A stretch of DNA of 64,000 bases from Acanthosepion lycidas (lineage: Eukaryota > Mollusca > Cephalopoda > Sepiida > Sepiidae): contig OZ010588.1 of assembly GCA_963932145.1 (NCBI GenBank), positions 98,296,012-98,360,011 of the forward strand, given 5' to 3'. The position numbers and the translations under genes are program-made. Under the pieces are notes generated by a model that saw only the letters and a program-made list of their open reading frames with translations, was not told the DNA's origin and searched no databases. Positions 29,772 through 45,200 of the stretch are shown in pieces; within the stretch, counting starts at the first letter, position 1; each line of letters opens with the position of its first letter.

Positions 29772-30790
29772 GAATATTAATGGTAATATTAAGTTAAACC
29801 TATATTATTGAAATTTGAATTTGCTATACATTCCACATTGAAGGGAGAGTGAATATTATGGTAATATTAAGTTAAACCTATATTATTGAAATTTGAATTT
29901 GCTATACATTCTACATTGAAGGGAGAGTGAATATTATGGTAATAATATGTTAAACCTATATTATTGAAATTTGAATTTGTTATACATTCCACATTGAAGG
30001 GAGAGTGAATATTAATGGTAATATTAAGTTAAACCTATATTATTGAAATTTGAATTTGCTATATATTCCACATTGAAGGGAGAGTGAATATTATGGTAAT
30101 AATAAGTTAAACCTATATTATTGAAATTTGAATTTGTTATACATTCCACATTGAAGGGAGAGTGAATATTAATGGTAATATTAAGTTAAACCTATATTAT
30201 TGAAATTTGAATTTGCTATACATTCCACATTGAAGGGAGAGTGAATATTATGGTAATATTAAGTTAAACCTATATTATTGAAATTTGAATTTGCTATACA
30301 TTCCACATTGAAGGGAGAGTGAATATTATGGTAATAATAAGTTAAACCTATATTATTGAAATTTGAATTTGTTATACATTCCACATTGAAGGGAGAGTGA
30401 ATATTAATGGTAATATTAAGTTAAACCTATATTATTGAAATTTGAATTTGCTATACATTCCACATTGAAGGGAGAGTGAATATTATGGTAATAATGAGTT
30501 AAACCTATATTATTGAAATTTGAATTTGTTATACATTCCACATTGAAGGAAGAGTGAATATTAATGGTAATATTAAGTTAAACCTATATTATTGAAATTT
30601 GAATTTGCTATACATTCCACATTGAAGGGAGAGTGAATATTATGGTAATATTAAGTTAAACCTATATTATTGAAATTTGAATTTGCTATACATTCCACAT
30701 TGAAGGGAGAGTGAATATTATGGTAATAATAAGTTAAACCTATATTATTGAAATTTGAATTTGTTATACATTCCACATTGAAGGGAGAGT
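29772..30790 (+). repeat. Pentamer higher-order repeat A-B-C-A-C, run 1
   Basis: Monomers follow the class order ABCAC ABCAC ABC. A copies start at 29772, 30164 and 30556, which are exactly 392 bp apart (79+78+78+79+78). A carries the extra A plus 17T and 52C, B is 78 bp with 17T and 52C, and C is 78 bp with 17A and 52T. The run ends at a monomer with the 71A72A change near 30860. This is a true higher-order repeat: the five units differ by class, while the same position in successive pentamers is nearly identical. Confidence 0.88.
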
Positions 30791-31572
30791 GAATATTAAT
30801 GGTAATATTAAGTTAAACCTATATTATTGAAATTTGAATTTGCTATACATTCCACATTGAAAAGAGAGTGAATATTATGGTAATAATAATTTAAACCTAT
30901 ATTATTGAAATTTGAATTTGCTATACATTCCACATTGAAGGGAGAGTGAATATTATGGTAATAATAAGTTAAACTTATATTATTGAAATTTGAATTTGCT
31001 ATACATTCGACATTGAAAAGAGAGTGAATATTATGGTAATAATAAGTTAAACCTATATTATTTAAATTTGAATTTGCTATACATTCGACATTGAAAAGAG
31101 AGTGAATATTATGGTAATATTAAGTTAAACCTATATTATTGAAATTTGAATTTGCTATACATTCCACATTGAAGGGAGAGTGAATATTATGGTAATAATA
31201 TGTTAAACCTATATTATTGAAATTTGAATTTGCTATACATTCCACATTGAAGGGAGAGTGAATATTATGGTCATAATAAGTTAAACCTATATTATTGAAA
31301 TTTGAATTTGTTATACATTCCACATTGAAGGGAGAGTCAATATTAATGGTAATATTAAGTTAAACCTATATTATTGAAATTTGAATTTGCTATACATTCC
31401 ACATTGAAGGGAGAGTGAATATTATGGTAATAATAAGTTAAACCTATATTATTGAAATTTGAATTTGCTATACATTCCACATTGAAGGGAGAGTGAATAT
31501 TATGGTAATAATAAGTTAAACCTATATTATTGAAATTTGAATTTGTTATACATTCCACATTGAAGGGAGAGT

Positions 31573-32747
31573 GAATATTAATGGTAATATTAAGTTAAAC
31601 CTATATTATTGAAATTTGAATTTGCTATACATTCCACATTGAAGGGAGAGTGAATATTATGGTAATATTAAGTTAAACCTATATTATTGAAATTTGAATT
31701 TGCTATACATTCCACATTGAAGGGAGAGTGAATATTATGGTAATAATAAGTTAAACCTATATTGTTGAAATTTGAATTTGTTATACATTCCACATTGAAG
31801 GGAGAGTGAATATTAATGGTAATATTAAGTTAAACCTATATTATTGAAATTTGAATTTGCTATACATTCCACATTGAAGGGAGAGTGAATATTATGGTAA
31901 TAATAAGTTAAACCTATATTATTGAAATTTGATTTGTTATACATTCCACATTGAAGGGAGAGTGAATATTAATGGTAATATTAAGTTAAACCTATATTAT
32001 TGAAATTTGAATTTGCTATATATTCCACATTGAAGGGAGAGTGAATATTATGGTAATATTAAGTTAAACCTATATTATTGAAATTTGAATTTGCTATACA
32101 TTCCACATTGAAGGGAGAGTGAATATTATGGTAATAATAAGTTAAACCTATATTATTGAAATTTGAATTTGTTATACATTCCACATTGAAGGGAGAGTGA
32201 ATATTAATGGTAATATTAAGTTAAACCTACATTATTGAAATTTGAATTTGCTATACATTCCACATTGAAGGGAGAGTGAATATTATGGTAATAATAAGTT
32301 AAACCTATATTATTGAAATTTGAATTTGTTATACATTCCACATTGAAGGGAGAGTGAATATTAATGGTAATATTAAGTTAAACCTATATTATTGAAATTT
32401 GAATTTGCTATACATTCCACATTGAAGGGAGAGTGAATATTATGGTAATATTAAGTTAAACCTATATTATTGAAATTTGAATTTGCTATACATTCCACAT
32501 TGAAGGGAGAGTGAATATTATGGTAATAATAAGTTAAACCTATATTATTGAAATTTGAATTTGTTATACATTCCACATTGAAGTGAGAGTGAATATTAAT
32601 GGTAATATTAAGTTAAACCTATATTATTGAAATTTGAATTTGCTATACATTCCACATTGAAGGGAGAGTGAATATTATGGTAATAATAAGTTAAACCTAT
32701 ATTATTGAAATTTGAATTTGTTATACATTCCACATTGAAGGGAGAGT
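31573..32747 (+). repeat. Pentamer higher-order repeat A-B-C-A-C, run 2
   Basis: Three pentamers start at 31573, 31964 and 32356, and the next A copy starts at 32748. The first pentamer is 391 bp because one A is missing from GAAATTTGATTTG near 31932. Private changes such as TGTTGAAATTTG near 31763 and CTACATTATTG near 32228 occur in single copies, so the pentamers are slightly older than the longest exact duplications elsewhere in the array. Confidence 0.88.
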
Positions 32748-34860
32748 GAATATTAATGGTAATATTAAGTTAAACCTATATTATTGAAATTTGAAATTGC
32801 TATACATTCCACATTGAAGGGAGAGTGAATATTATGGTAATAATAAGTTAAACCTATATTATTGAAATTTGAATTTTCTCTACATTCCACATTGAAGGGA
32901 GAGTGAATATTATGGTAATAATAAGTTAAACCTATATTATTGAAATTTGAATTTGCTATACATTCCACATTGAAGGGAGAGTGAATATTAATGGTAATAT
33001 TAAGTTAAACCTATATTATTGAAATTTGAATTTGCTATACATTCCACATTGAAGGGAGAGTGAATATTATGGTAATAATAAGTTAAACGTATATTATTGA
33101 AATTTGAATTTTCTCTACATTCCACATTGAAGGGAGAGTGAATATTATGGTAATAATAAGTTAAACCTATATTATTGAAATTTGAATTTTCTCTACATTC
33201 CACATTGAAGGGAGAGTGAATATTATGGTAATAATAAGTTAAACCTATATTATTGAAATTTGAATTTGCTATACATTCCACATTGAAGGGAGAGTGAATA
33301 TTAATGGTAATATTAAGTTAAACCTATATTATTGAAATTTGAATTTGCTATACATTCCACATTGAAGGGAGAGTGAATATTATGGTAATAATAAGTTAAA
33401 CGTATATTATTGAAATTTGAATTTACTATACATTCCACATTGAAGGGAGAGTGAATATTATGGTAATAATAAGTTAAACCTATATTATTGAAATTTGAAT
33501 TTGTTATACATTCCACATTGAAGGGAGAGTGAATATTAATGGTAATATTAAGTTAAACCTATATTATTGAAATTTGAATTTGCTATACATTCCACATTGA
33601 AGGGAGAGTGAATATTAATGGTAATAATAAGTTAAACCTATATTAGTGAAATTTGAATTTGCTATACATTCCACATTGAAGGGAGAGTGAATATTAATGG
33701 TAATAATAAGTTAAACCTATATTATTGAAATTTGAATTTGCTGTACATTCCACATTGAAGGGAGAGTGAATATTATGGTAATAATAAGTTAAACCTATAT
33801 TATTGAAATTTGAATTTGCTATACATTCCACATTGAAGGGTGAGTGAATATTATAGTAATAATAAGTTAAACCTATATTATTGAAATTTGAATTTGCTAT
33901 ACATTCCACATTGAAGGGAGAGTGAATATTATGGTAATAATAAGTTAAACCTATATTATTGAAATTTGAATTTGCTATACATTCCACATTGAAGGGAGAG
34001 TGAATATTATGGTAATAATAAGTTAAACCTATATTATTGAAATTTGAATTTGCTATACATTCCACATTGAAGGGAGAGTGAATATTATGGTAATAATAAT
34101 TTAAACCTATATTATTGAAATTTGAATTTGCTATACATTCCACATTGAAGGGAGAGTGAATATTATGGTAATAATAAGTTAAACCTATATTATTGAAATT
34201 TGAATTTGCTATACATTCCACATTGAAGGGAGAGTGAATATTATGGTAATAATAAGTTAAACCTATATTATTGAAATTTGAATTTGCTATACATTCCACA
34301 TTGAAGGGAGAGTGAATATTATGGTAATAATAAGTTAAACCTATATTATTGAAATTTGAATTTGCTATACATTCCACATTGAAGGGAGAGTGAATATTAT
34401 GGTTATAATAAGTTAAACCTATATTATTGAAATTTGAATTTGCTATACATTCCACATTGAAGGGAGAGTGAATATTATGGTAATAATATGTTAAACCTAT
34501 ATTATTGAAATTTGAATTTGCTATACATTCCACATTGAAGGGAGAGTGAATATTATGGTAATAATAAGTTAAACCTATATTATTGAAATTTGAATTTGTT
34601 ATACATTCCACATTGAAGGGAGAGTGAATATTAATGGTAATATTAAGTTAAACCTATATTATTGAAATTTGAATTTGCTATACATTCCACATTGAAGGGA
34701 GAGTGAATATTATGGTAATAATAAGTTAAAGCTATATTATTGAAATTTGAATTTGCTATACATTCCACATTGAAGGGAGAGTGAATATTATGGTAATAAT
34801 AAGTTAAACCTATATTATTGAAATTTGAATTTGTTATACATTCCACATTGAAGGGAGAGT
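32748..34860 (+). repeat. 17A-rich interval between higher-order repeat runs
   Basis: This stretch is mostly 78-bp 17A monomers with single A-class copies near 32748, 32983, 33296, 33531 and 34626. A rare form GAATTTTCTCTACATTCC occurs near 32872, 33110 and 33185, and again near 35930. A long uninterrupted 17A run covers 33694-34611. The same general layout returns at 35802-37524, with shared markers ATGGTTATAATAAG (near 34400 and 37063) and ATAATATGTTAAACC (near 34480 and 37143). Confidence 0.7.
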
Positions 34861-35801
34861 GAATATTAAAGGTAATATTAAGTTAAACCTATATTATTGA
34901 AATTTGAATTTGCTATACATTCCACATTGAAGGGAGAGTGAATATTATGGTAATAATAAGTTAAACCTATATTATTGAAATTTGAATTTGTTATACATTC
35001 CACATTGAAGGGAGAGTGAATATTAATGGTAATATTAAGTTAAACCTATATTATTGAAATTTGAATTTGCTATACGTTCCACATTGAAGGGAGAGTGAAT
35101 ATTATGGTAATATTATGTTAAACCTATATTATTGAAATTTGAATTTGCTATACATTCCACATTGAAGGGAGAGTGAATATTATGGTAATAATAAGTTAAA
35201 CCTATATTATTGAAATTTGAATTTGTTATACATTCCACATTGAAGGGAGAGTGAATATTAATGATAATATTAAGTTAAACCTATATTATTGAAATTTGAA
35301 TTTGCTATACATTCCACATTGATGGGAGAGTGAATATTATGGTAATAATAAGTTTAACCTATATTATTGAAATTTGAATTTGTTATACATTCCACATTGA
35401 AGGGAGAGTGAATATTAATGGTAATATTAAGTTAAACCTATATTATTGAAATTTGAATTTGCTATACATTCCACATTGAAGGGAGAGTGAATATTATGGT
35501 AATATTAAGTTAAACCTATATTATTGAAATTTGAATTTGCTATACATTCCACATTGAAGGGAGAGTGAATATTATGGTAATAATAAGTTAAACCTATATT
35601 ATTGAAATTTGAATTTGTTATACATTCCACATTGAAGGGAGAGTGAATATTAATGGTAATATTAAGTTAAACCTACATTATTGAAATTTGAATTTGCTAT
35701 ACATTCCACATTGAAGGGAGAGTGAATATTATGGTAATAATAAGTTAAACCTATATTATTGAAATTTGAATTTGCTATACATTCCACATTGAAGGGAGAG
35801 T
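34861..35801 (+). repeat. Pentamer higher-order repeat, run 3 (AC, ABCAC, ABCAC)
   Basis: An A-C dimer starts at 34861, with the junction mutated to ATTAAAGG. Pentamers follow at 35018 and 35410, and the next A copy is at 35802; the spacings are 157, 392 and 392 bp. The last C position carries 52C instead of 52T. One B copy near 35107 has TATTATGTT. Confidence 0.85.
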
Positions 35802-37523
35802 GAATATTAATGGTAATATTAAGTTAAACCTATATTATTGAAATTTGAATTTGCTATTCATTCCACATTGAAGGGAGAGTGAATATTATGGTAATAATAA
35901 GTTAAACGTATATTATTGAAATTTGAATTTTCTCTACATTCCACATTGAAGGGAGAGTGAATATTATGGTAATAATAAGTTAAACCTATATTATTGAAAT
36001 TTGAATTTGCTATACATTCCACATTGAAGGGAGAGTCAATATTATGGTAATAATAAGTTAAACCTATATTATTGAAATTTGAATTTGCTATACATTCCAC
36101 ATTGAAGGGAGAGTGAATATTAATGGTAATATTAAGTTAAACCTATATTATTGAAATTTGAATTTGCTATACATTCCACATTGAAGGGAGAGTGAATATT
36201 ATGGTAATAATAAGTTAAACGTATATTATTGAAATTTGAATTTGCTATACATTCCACATTGAAGGGAGAGTGAATATTATGGTAATAATAAGTTAAACCT
36301 ATATTATTGAAATTTGAATTTGTTATACATTCCACATTGAAGGAGAGTGAATATTAATGGTAATATTAAGTTAAACCTATATTATTGAAATTTGAATTTG
36401 CTATACACTCCACATTGAAGGGAGAGTGAATATTAATGGTAATAATAAGTTAAACCTATATTATTGAAATTTGAATTTGCTATACATTCCACATTGAAGG
36501 GAGAGTGAATATTAATGGTAATAATAAGTTAAACCTATATTATTGAAATTTGAATTTGCTATAAATTCCACATTGAAGGGAGAGTGAATATTATGGTAAT
36601 AATAAGTTAAACCTATATTATTGAAATTTGAATTTGCTATATATTCCACATTGAAGGGAGAGTGAATATTAATGGTAATATTAAGTTAAACCTATATTAT
36701 TGAAATTTGAATTTGCTATACATTCCACATTGAAGGGAGAGTGAATATTATGGTAATAATAATTTAAACCTATATTATTGAAATTTGAATTTGCTATACA
36801 TTCCACATTGAAGGGAGAGTGAATATTATGGTAATAATAAGTTAAACCTATATTATTGAAATTTGAATTTGCTATACATTCCACATTGAAGGGAGAGTCA
36901 ATATTATGGTAATAATAACTTAAACCTATATTATTGAAATTTGAATTTGCTATACATTCCACATTGAAGGGAGAGTGAATATTATGGTAATAATATGTTA
37001 AACCTATATTATTGAAATTTGAATTTGCTATACATTCCACATTGAAGGGAGAGTGAATATTATGGTTATAATAAGTTAAACCTATATTATTGAAATTTGA
37101 ATTTGCTATACATTCCACATTGAAGGGAGAGTGAATATTATGGTAATAATATGTTAAACCTATATTATTGAAATTTGAATTTGCTATACATTCCACATTG
37201 AAGGGAGAGTGAATATTATGGTAATAATAAGTTAAACCTATATTATTGAAATTTGAATTTGTTATACATTCCACATTGAAGGGAGAGTGAATATTAATGT
37301 TAATATTAAGTTAAACCTATATTATTGAAATTTGAATTTGCTATACATTCCACATTGAAGGGAGAGTGAATATTATGGTAATAATAAGTTAAACCTATAT
37401 TATTGAAATTTGAATTTGCTATACATTCCACATTGAAGGGAGAGTGAATATTATGGTAATAATAAGGTAAACCTATATTATTGAAATTTGAATTTGTTAT
37501 ACATTCCACATTGAAGGGAGAGT

Positions 37524-38621
37524 GAATATTAATGGTAATATTAAGTTAAACCTATATTATTGAAATTTGAATTTGCTATACATTCCACATTGAAGGGAGA
37601 GTGAATATTATGGTAATAATAAGTTAAACCTATATTATTGAAATTTGAATTTGTTATACATTCCACATTGAAGGGAGAGTGAATATTAATGGTAATATTA
37701 AGTTAAACCTATATTATTGAAATTTGAATTTGCTATACATTCCACATTGAAGGGAGAGTGAATATTATGGTAATATTAAGTTAAACCTATATTATTGAAA
37801 TTTGAATTTGCTATACATTCCACATTGAAGGGAGAGTGAATATTATGGTAATAATAAGTTAAACCTATATTATTGAAATTTGAATTTGTTATACATTCCA
37901 CATTGAAGGGAGAGTGAATATTAATGGTAATATTAAGTTAAACCTATATTATTGAAATTTGAATTTGCTATACATTCCACATTGAAGGGAGAGTGAATAT
38001 TATGGTAATAATAAGTTAAACCTATATTATTGAAATTTGAATTTGTTATACATTCCACATTGAAGGGAGAGTGAATATTAATGGTAATATTAAGTTAAAC
38101 CTATATTATTGAAATTTGAATTTGCTATACATTCCACATTGAAGGGAGAGTGAATATTATGGTAATAATAAGTTAAACCTATATTATTGAAATTTGAATT
38201 TGTTATACATTCCACATTGAAGGGAGAGTGAATATTAATGGTAATATTAAGTTAAACCTATATTATTGAAATTTGAATTTGCTATACATTCCACATTGAA
38301 GGGAGAGTGAATATTATGGTAATAATAAGTTAAACCTATATTATTGAAATTTGAATTTGTTATACATTCCACATTGAAGGGAGAGTGAATATTAATGGTA
38401 ATATTAAGTTAAACCTATATTATTGAAATTTGAATTTGCTATACATTCCACATTGAAGGGAGAGTGAATATTATGGTAATATTAAGTTAAACCTATATTA
38501 TTGAAATTTGAATTTGCTATACATTCCACATTGAAGGGAGAGTGAATATTATGGTAATAATAAGTTAAACCTATATTATTGAAATTTGAATTTGCTATAC
38601 ATTCCACATTGAAGGGAGAGT
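37524..38621 (+). repeat. Higher-order repeat, run 4 (AC, ABCAC, AC, AC, ABC)
   Basis: A copies that begin each sub-block start at 37524, 37681, 38073, 38230, 38387 and 38622, spaced by 157, 392, 157, 157 and 235 bp. The run is therefore built from A-C dimers (157 bp) and A-B-C trimers (235 bp) used as modules, and the 392-bp pentamer is one trimer plus one dimer. Confidence 0.85.
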
Positions 38622-40429
38622 GAATATTAATGGTAATATTAAGTTAAACCTGTATTATTGAAATTTGAATTTGCTATACATTCCACATTGAAGGGAGAGT
38701 GAATATTATGGTAATAATAAGTTAAACCTATATTATTGAAATTTGAATTTGCTATACATTCCACATTGAAGGGAGAGTGAATATTAATGGTAATAATAAG
38801 TTAAACCTATATTATTGAAATTTGAATTTGCTATACATTCCACATTGAAGGGAGAGTGAATATTATGGTAATAATAAGTTAAACCTATATTATTGAAATT
38901 TGAATTTGTTATACATTCCACATTGAAGGGAGAGTGAATATTATAGTAATAATAAGTTAAACCTATATTATTGAAATTTGAATTTGATATACATTCCACA
39001 TTGAAGGGAGAGTGAATATTATGGTAATAATAAGTTAAACCTATATTATTGAAATTTGAATTTGCTATACATTCCACATTGAAGGGATAGTGAATATTAT
39101 GGTAATAATAAGTTAAACATATATTATTGAAATTTGAATTTGTTATACATTCCACATTGAAGGGAGAGGGAATATTAATGGTAATATTAAGTTAAACCTA
39201 TATTATTGAAATTTGAATTTGCTATACATTCCACATTGAAGGGAGAGTGAATATTAATGGTAATAATAAGTTAAACCTATATTATTGAAATTTGAATTTG
39301 CTATACATTCCACATTGAAGGGAGAGTGAATATTAATGATAATAATAAGTTAAACCTATATTATTGAAATTTGAATTTGCTATACATTCCACATTGAAGG
39401 GAGAGTGAATATTATGGTAATAATAAGTTAAACCTATATTATTGAAATTTGAATTTGTTATACATTCCACATTGAAGGGAGAGTGAATATTAATGGTAAT
39501 ATTAAGTTAAACCTATATTATTGAAATTTGAATTTGCTATACATTCCACATTGAAGGGAGAGTGAATATTAATGGTAATAATAAGTTAAACCTATATTAT
39601 TGAAATTTGAATTTGCTATACATTCCATATTGAAGGTAGAGTGAATATTAATGGTAATAATAAGTTAAACCTATATTATTGAAATTTGAATTTGCTATAC
39701 ATTCCACATTGAAGGGAGAGTGAATATTATGGTAATAATAAGTTAAACCTATATTATTGAAATTTGAATTTGCTATACATTCCACATTGAAGGGAGAGTG
39801 AATATTATAGTGATAATAAGTTAAACCTATATTATTGAAATTTGAATTTGATATACATTCCACATTGAAGGGAGTGTGAATATTATGGTAATAATAAGTT
39901 AAACCTATATTATTGAAATTTGAATTTGCTATACATTCCACATTGAAGGGAGAGTGAATATTATGGTAATAATAAGTTAAACCTATATTATTGAAATTTG
40001 AATTTGCTATACATTCCACATTGAAGGGAGAGTGAATATTATGGTAATAATAAGTTAAACCTATATTATTGAAATTTGAATTTGCTATACATTCCACATT
40101 GAATGGAGAGTGAATATTATGGTAATAATAAGTTAAACCTATATTATTGAAATTTGAATTTGCTATACATTCCACATTGAAGGGAGAGTGAATATTATGG
40201 TAATAATAAGTTAAACCTATATTATTGAAATTTGAATTTGCTATACATTCCACATTGAAGGGAGAGTGAATATTAATGGTAATAATAAGTTAAACCTATA
40301 TTATTGAAATTTGAATTTGCTATACATTCCACATTGAAGGGAAAGTGAATATTATGGTAATAATAAGTTAAACCTATATAATTGAAATTTGAATTTGCTA
40401 TACATTCCACATTGAAGGGAGAGTGAATA

Positions 40430-41900
40430 TTATGGTAATAATAAGTTAAACCTATATTATTGAAATTTGAATTTGCTATACATTCCACATTGAATGGAGA
40501 GTGAATATTATGGTAATAATAAGTTAAACCTATATTATTGAAATTTGAATTTGCTATACATTCCACATTGAAGGGAGAGTGAATATTATGGTAATAATAA
40601 GTTAAACCTATATTATTGAAATTTGAATTTGTTATACATTCCACATTGAAGGGAGAGTGAATATTATGGTAATAATAAGTTAAACCTATATTATTGAAAT
40701 TTGAATTTGCTATACATTCCACATTGAAGGGAGAGTGAATATTATGGTAATAATAAGTTAAACCTATATTATTGAAATTTGAATTTGCTATACATTCCAC
40801 ATTGAAGGGAGAGTGAATATTATGGTAATAATAAGTTAAGCCTATATTATTGAAATTTGAATTTGCTATACATTCCACATTGAAGGGAGAGTGAATATTA
40901 TGGTAATAATAAGTTAAACCTATATTATTGAAATTTGAATTTGCTATACATTCCACATTGAAGGGAGAGTGACTATTATGGTAATAATAAGTTAAACCTA
41001 TATTATTGAAATTTGAATTTGCTATACATTCCACATTGAAGGGAGAGTGAATATTATGGTAATAATAATTTAAACCTATATTATTGAAATTTGAATTTGC
41101 TATACATTCCACATTGAAGGGAGAGTGAATATTATGGTAATAATAATTTAAACCTATATTATTGAAATTTGAATTTGCTATACATTCCACATTGAAGAGA
41201 GAGTGAATATTATGGTAATAATAAGTTAATCCTATATTATTGAAATTTGAATTTGCTATACATTCCACATTGAAGGGAGAGTGAATATTATGGCAATAAT
41301 AAGTTAAACCTATATTATTGAAATTTGAATTTGCTATACATTCCGCATTGAAGGGAGAGTGAATATTATGGTAATAATAAGTTAAACCTATATTATTGAA
41401 ATTTGAATTTGCTATACATTCCACATTGAAGGGAGAGTGACTATTATGGTAATAATAAGTTAAACCTATATTATTGAAATTTGAATTTGCTATACATTCC
41501 ACATTGAAGGGAGAGTGAATATTATGGTAATAATAAGTTAAACCTATATTATTGAAATTTGAATTTGCTATACATTCCACATTGAAGGGAGAGTGAATAT
41601 TATGGTAATAATAATTTAAACCTATATTATTGAAATTTGAATTTGCTATACATTCCACATTGAAGAGAGAGTGAATATTATGGTAATAATAAGTTAATCC
41701 TATATTATTGAAATTTGAATTTGCTATACATTCCACATTGAAGGGAGAGTGAATATTATGGCAATAATAAGTTAAACCTATATTATTGAAATTTGAATTT
41801 GCTATACATTCCGCATTGAAGGGAGAGTGAATATTATGGTAATAATAAGTTAAACCTATATTATTGAAATTTGAATTTGCTATACATTCCACATTGAAGG
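40430..41900 (+). repeat. 468-bp tandem duplication (6 monomers)
   Basis: Private variants recur 468 bp apart. GTGACTATTATGG is near 40969 and 41437. GTTAATCCTATATT is near 41225 and 41693. ATGGCAATAATAAG is near 41291 and 41759. TTCCGCATTG is near 41342 and 41810. The order is the same in both copies, apart from a second AATTTAAACC copy present only in the first. Confidence 0.85.
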
Positions 41901-42239
41901 GAGAGTGAATATTATGGTAATAATAAGTTAAACCTATATTATTGAAATTTTAATTTGCTATACATTCCACATTGAAGGGAGAGTGAATATTATGGTAATA
42001 ATAAGTTAAACCTATATTATTGAAATTTGAATTTGCTATACATTCCACATTTAAGGGAGAGTGAATATTATGGCAATAATAAGTTAAACCTATATTATGG
42101 AAATTTGAATTTGCTATACATTCCACATTGAAGGGAGAGTGAATATTATGGTAATAATAAGTTAAACTTATATTATTGAAATTTGAATTTGTTATACATT
42201 CCTCATTAAAGGGAGAGTGAATATTATGGTAATAATAAG

Positions 42240-45200
42240 TTAAACCTATATTATTGAAATTTGAATTTGCTATACATTCCACATTGAAGGGAGAGTGAAT
42301 ATTATGGTAATAATAAGTTAAACCTATATTATTGAAATTTGAATTTGTTATACATTCCACATTGAAGGGAGAGTGAATATTATGGTAATAATAAATTAAA
42401 ACTATATTATTGAAATTTGAATTTGTTATACATTCCACATTGAAGGGAGAGTGAATATTATGGTAATAATAAGTTATACCTATATTATTGAAATTTGAAT
42501 TTGCTATACATTCCACATTGAAGGGAGAGTGAATATTATGGTAATAATAAGTTAAACCTATATTATTGAAATTTGAATTTGTTATACATTCCACATTGAA
42601 GGGAGAGTGAATATTATGGTAATAATAAGTTAAACCTATATTATTGAAATTTGAATTTGTTATACATTCCACATTGAAGGGAGAGTGAATATTATGGTAA
42701 TAATAAGTTAAACCTATATTATTGAAATTTGAATTTGCTATACATTCCACATTGAAGGGAGAGTGAATATTATGGTAATAATAAGTTAAACCTATATTAT
42801 TGAAATTTGAATTTGTTATACATTCCACATTGAAGGGAGAGTGAATATTATGGTAATAATAAGTTAAACCTATAATATTGAAATTTGAATTTGTTATACA
42901 TTCCACATTGAAGGGAGAGTGAATATTATGGTAATAATAATTTAAACCTATATTATTGAAATTTGAATTTGCTATACATTCCACATTGAAGGGAGAGTGA
43001 ATATTATGGTAATAATAAGTTAAACCTATATTATTGAAATTTGAATTTGTTATACATTCCACATTGAAGGGAGAGTGAATATTATGGTAATAATAAGTTA
43101 AACCTATATTATTGAAATTTGAATTTGTTATACATTCCACATTGAAGGGAGAGTGAATATTATGGTAATAATAAGTTAAATCTATATTATTGAAATTTGA
43201 ATTTGTTATACATTCCACATTGAAGGGAGAGTGAATATTATGGTAATAATAATTTAAACCTATATTATTGAAATTTGAATTTGCTATACATTCCACATTG
43301 AAGGGAGAGTGAATATTATTGTAATAATAAGTTAAACCTATATTATTGAAATTTGAATTTGCTATACATTCCACATTGAAGGGAGAGTGAATATTATGGT
43401 AATAATAAGTTAAACCTATATTAATGAAATTTGAATTTGCTATACATTCTACATTGAAGGGAGAGTGAATATTATGGTAATAATAAGTTAAACCTATATT
43501 ATTGAAATTTGAATTTGTTATACATTCCACATTGAAGGAAGAGTGAATATTATGGTAATAATAAGTTAAACCTATATTATTGAAATTTGAATTTGCTATA
43601 CATTCCACATTGAAGGGAGAGTGAATATTATGGTAATAATAAGTTAACCCTATATTATTGAAATTTGAATTTGTTATACATTCCACATTGAAGGGAGAGT
43701 GAATATTATGGTAATAATAAGTTAAAACTATATTATTGAAATTTGAATTTGTTATACATTCCACATTGAAGGGAGAGTGAATATTATGGTAATAATAAGT
43801 TATACCTATATTATTGAAATTTGAATTTGCTATACATACCACATTGAAGGGAGAGTGAATATTATGGTAATAATAAGTTAAACCTATATTATTGAAATTT
43901 GAATTTGTTATACATTCCACATTGAAGGGAGAGTGAATATTATGGTAATAATAAGTTAAACCTATATTATTGAAATTTGAATTTGTTATACATTCCACAT
44001 TGAAGGGAGAGTGAATATTATGGTAATAATAAGTTAAACCTATATTATTGAAATTTGAATTTGCTATACATTCCACATTGAAGGGAGAGTGAATATTAAT
44101 GGTAATAATAAGTTAAACCTATATTATTGAAATTTGAATTTGTTATACATTCCACATTGAAGGGAGAGTGAATATTATGGTAATAATAAGTTAAACCTAT
44201 ATTATTGAAATTTGAATTTGTTATACATTCCACATTGAAGGGAGAGTGAATATTATGGTAATAATAAGTTAAATCTATATTATTGAAATTTGAATTTGTT
44301 ATACATTCCACATTGAAGGGAGAGTGAATATTATGGTAATAATAATTTAAACCTATATTATTGAAATTTGAATTTGCTATACATTCCACATTGAAGGGTG
44401 AGTGAATATTATGGTAATAATAAGTTAAACCTATATTATTGAAATTTGAATTTGTTATACATTCCACATTGAAGGGAGAGTGAATATTATGGTAATAATA
44501 AGTTAAAACTATATTATTGAAATTTGAATTTGTTATACATTCCACATTGAAGGGAGAGTGAATATTATGGTAATAATAAGTTATACCTATATTATTGAAA
44601 TTTGAATTTGCTATACATTCCACATTGAAGGGAGAGTGAATATTATGGTAATAATAAGTTAAACCTATATTATTGAAATTTGAATTTGTTATACATTCCA
44701 CATTGAAGGGAGAGTGAATATTATGGTAATAATAAGTTAAACCTATATTATTGAAATTTGAATTTGTTATACATTCCACATTGAAGGGAGAGTGAATATT
44801 ATGGTAATAATAAGTTAAACCTATATTATTGAAATTTGAATTTGCTATACATTCCACATTGAAGGGAGAGTGAATATTATGGTAATAATAAGTTAAACCT
44901 ATATCATTGAAATTTGAATTTGCTATACATTCCACATTGAAGGGAGAGTGAATATTATGGCAATAATAAGTTAAACCTATATTATTGAAATTTGAATTTG
45001 CTATACATTCCACATTGAAGGGAGGGTGAATATTATGGTAATAATAAGTTAAACCTATATTATTGAAATTTGAATTTGCTATACATTCCACATTGAAGGG
45101 AGAGTGAATATTATGGTAATAATAAGTTAAACCTATATTATTGAAATTTGAATTTGCTATACATTCCACATTGAAGGGAGAGTGAATATTATGGTAATAA

